Shown here in pieces: positions 63,476-64,000 of a stretch of DNA of 64,000 bases. The stretch's first letter is position 1. Each line of letters begins with the position of its first letter. The stretch spans positions 96,481 through 160,480 of the forward strand of contig NZ_LECT01000023.1 in NCBI RefSeq assembly GCF_001027925.1, in the 5' to 3' direction. This stretch comes from Rhodopirellula islandica (lineage in GTDB: Bacteria > Planctomycetota > Planctomycetia > Pirellulales > Pirellulaceae). Below the pieces are notes generated by a model. That model saw only the letters and a list, made by a program, of their open reading frames with translations, searched no databases and had not been told where the DNA came from. The position numbers and the translations under genes are program-made.

Positions 63476-63886
63476 TCAGGACCGCTTCTGCCGCAGATGA
63501 TCCAGTCGATGCCGAACGTGCCGCATGGTCCGCAGGGCATCCAGTCCCGCCAGCAACAGAATGGTCATCAAAACCAACATCACCGAGATCCAACAGCTCA
63601 ACCAGACGACATGGTTTTTGGGTGACGCCAGTGTCGCGACCAGCACCAGGATGCCGCAGACCAGGAATAGGAAGTTCACCCGGCGGCGAGAGCGACGTCG
63701 ACGCTGCAAGTAGATCTGGTCGATTTCATCGTCGAACCGTTCCCGCGACCAACCCAGCTGCTCGGACCGCTGCAACCAAACAGCGAAAAAGATCAGCGTG
63801 CTGGCCAGGACCAAACCACCGGCAAACATGAGGGAGCCTTTGAAAGAGAAGCGAGCCAAGCGGTGAGTCCCACCCATTGGATCCAT
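63476..63886 (-). CDS. Small multi-pass membrane protein at the head of the cytochrome cluster
   Basis: The 136-residue product (ATG 63886; ATG 63877 or 63829 are possible) has three hydrophobic helices: FAGGLVLASTLIFFAVWL, FLFLVCGILVLVATLAS and WISVMLVLMTILLLAGL, with a basic cytoplasmic patch (LQRRRRSRRRVNF) after the first helix. No family recognised. It lies 90 nt upstream of the cyclic-nucleotide/ferredoxin gene on the same strand and could be co-transcribed with it. Confidence 0.65.
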   Translation of the reverse strand: MDPMGGTHRLARFSFKGSLMFAGGLVLASTLIFFAVWLQRSEQLGWSRERFDDEIDQIYLQRRRRSRRRVNFLFLVCGILVLVATLASPKNHVVWLSCWISVMLVLMTILLLAGLDALRTMRHVRHRLDHLRQKRS

Positions 63887-63908
63887 TCATCCTATCACGT
63901 TGGTGGAA

Positions 63909-64000
63909 AGCTCCTAGCTCCTAGCTCCTAGCTCCTAGCTCCTAGCTCCTAGCTCCTAGCTCCTAGCTCCTAGCTCCTAGCTCCTAGCTCCTAGCTCCTA
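63909..64000. repeat. Tandem heptamer repeat (TAGCTCC)n, truncated by the window edge
   Basis: At least 13 nearly uninterrupted copies of the 7-bp unit, starting at AGCTCCT about 23 nt upstream of the small membrane protein gene's start and still running at the window end. The true length is unknown. Confidence 0.95.

Noticed and set aside
63909..64000. CRISPR array or coding repeat at the right edge
   Set aside because: A 7-bp unit without spacers is a simple tandem repeat, and the window ends before any downstream context can be read.

Overview
This 64 kb window looks like the chromosome of a planctomycete, most likely Rhodopirellula or a close relative. The reasons are a DUF1559 prepilin-type protein, Tat-exported TIM-barrel sugar isomerase-like proteins, a PQQ-repeat protein, a conserved secreted protein of planctomycete type, scattered single genes on both strands, and many dispersed palindromic repeats between genes. 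No organism name can be proved from the sequence alone. I saw no rRNA, tRNA, transposase, prophage or CRISPR array.

Layout. 0-5 kb: a partial glycosyltransferase, then ribosomal protein genes rplA, rplJ and rplL with a structured rplJ leader, an intrinsic terminator between rplJ and rplL and another after rplL; rplK and rpoBC are not adjacent. 4.9-14 kb: a long minus-strand gene string (aminotransferase, oppABCDF with ATGA overlaps throughout, then def-fmt). 14-22 kb: membrane-anchored MtfA-like protease with a SEC-C tail, DUF1559 protein, CheY-like receiver, TPR-like protein, RluD-like pseudouridine synthase, TerC, SprT-like and LmbE-like proteins. 22-27 kb: a second Tat TIM-barrel protein and a minus-strand run ilvB-accD-protein kinase with gaps of 8 and 3 nt. 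27-32 kb: crcB, a 978-aa BNR-repeat protein overlapping it, and a membrane protein. 32-33.3 kb: an array of seven full and one partial copies of a 167-bp repeat. 33-46 kb: STN-domain protein, transketolase, purA, DUF3859 protein, class C beta-lactamase-like hydrolase, YggS, a VWA protein, a PQQ-repeat protein and ArfB. 46-49.6 kb: a UVR-motif protein followed by a RegB/RegA (PrrB/PrrA) type redox two-component pair. 50-56 kb: a Cys-rich secreted protein, a lipoprotein, rlmN, a BON-domain protein and a 664-aa exported protein. 57-64 kb: a compact minus-strand cluster that looks like a membrane electron-transfer system.

The last cluster is the strongest candidate for an undescribed system. It encodes a soluble protein with two cyclic-nucleotide-binding-like domains fused to a four-cluster [4Fe-4S] ferredoxin module, a b-type cytochrome-like membrane protein, a membrane-anchored ten-haem c-type cytochrome whose cytoplasmic tail carries extra cysteines, a P-loop ATPase and a small protein of unknown function. 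Most junctions overlap or are separated by only about 11 nt, so the genes are probably co-transcribed.

The second theme is repeats. At least six families of palindromic elements occupy nearly every long intergenic gap. Several begin exactly on, or within 0-12 nt of, a stop codon: the stop codons of fmt, mtfA and the membrane protein at 30901-31977 lie inside the repeat itself. The window ends inside a 7-bp tandem repeat.
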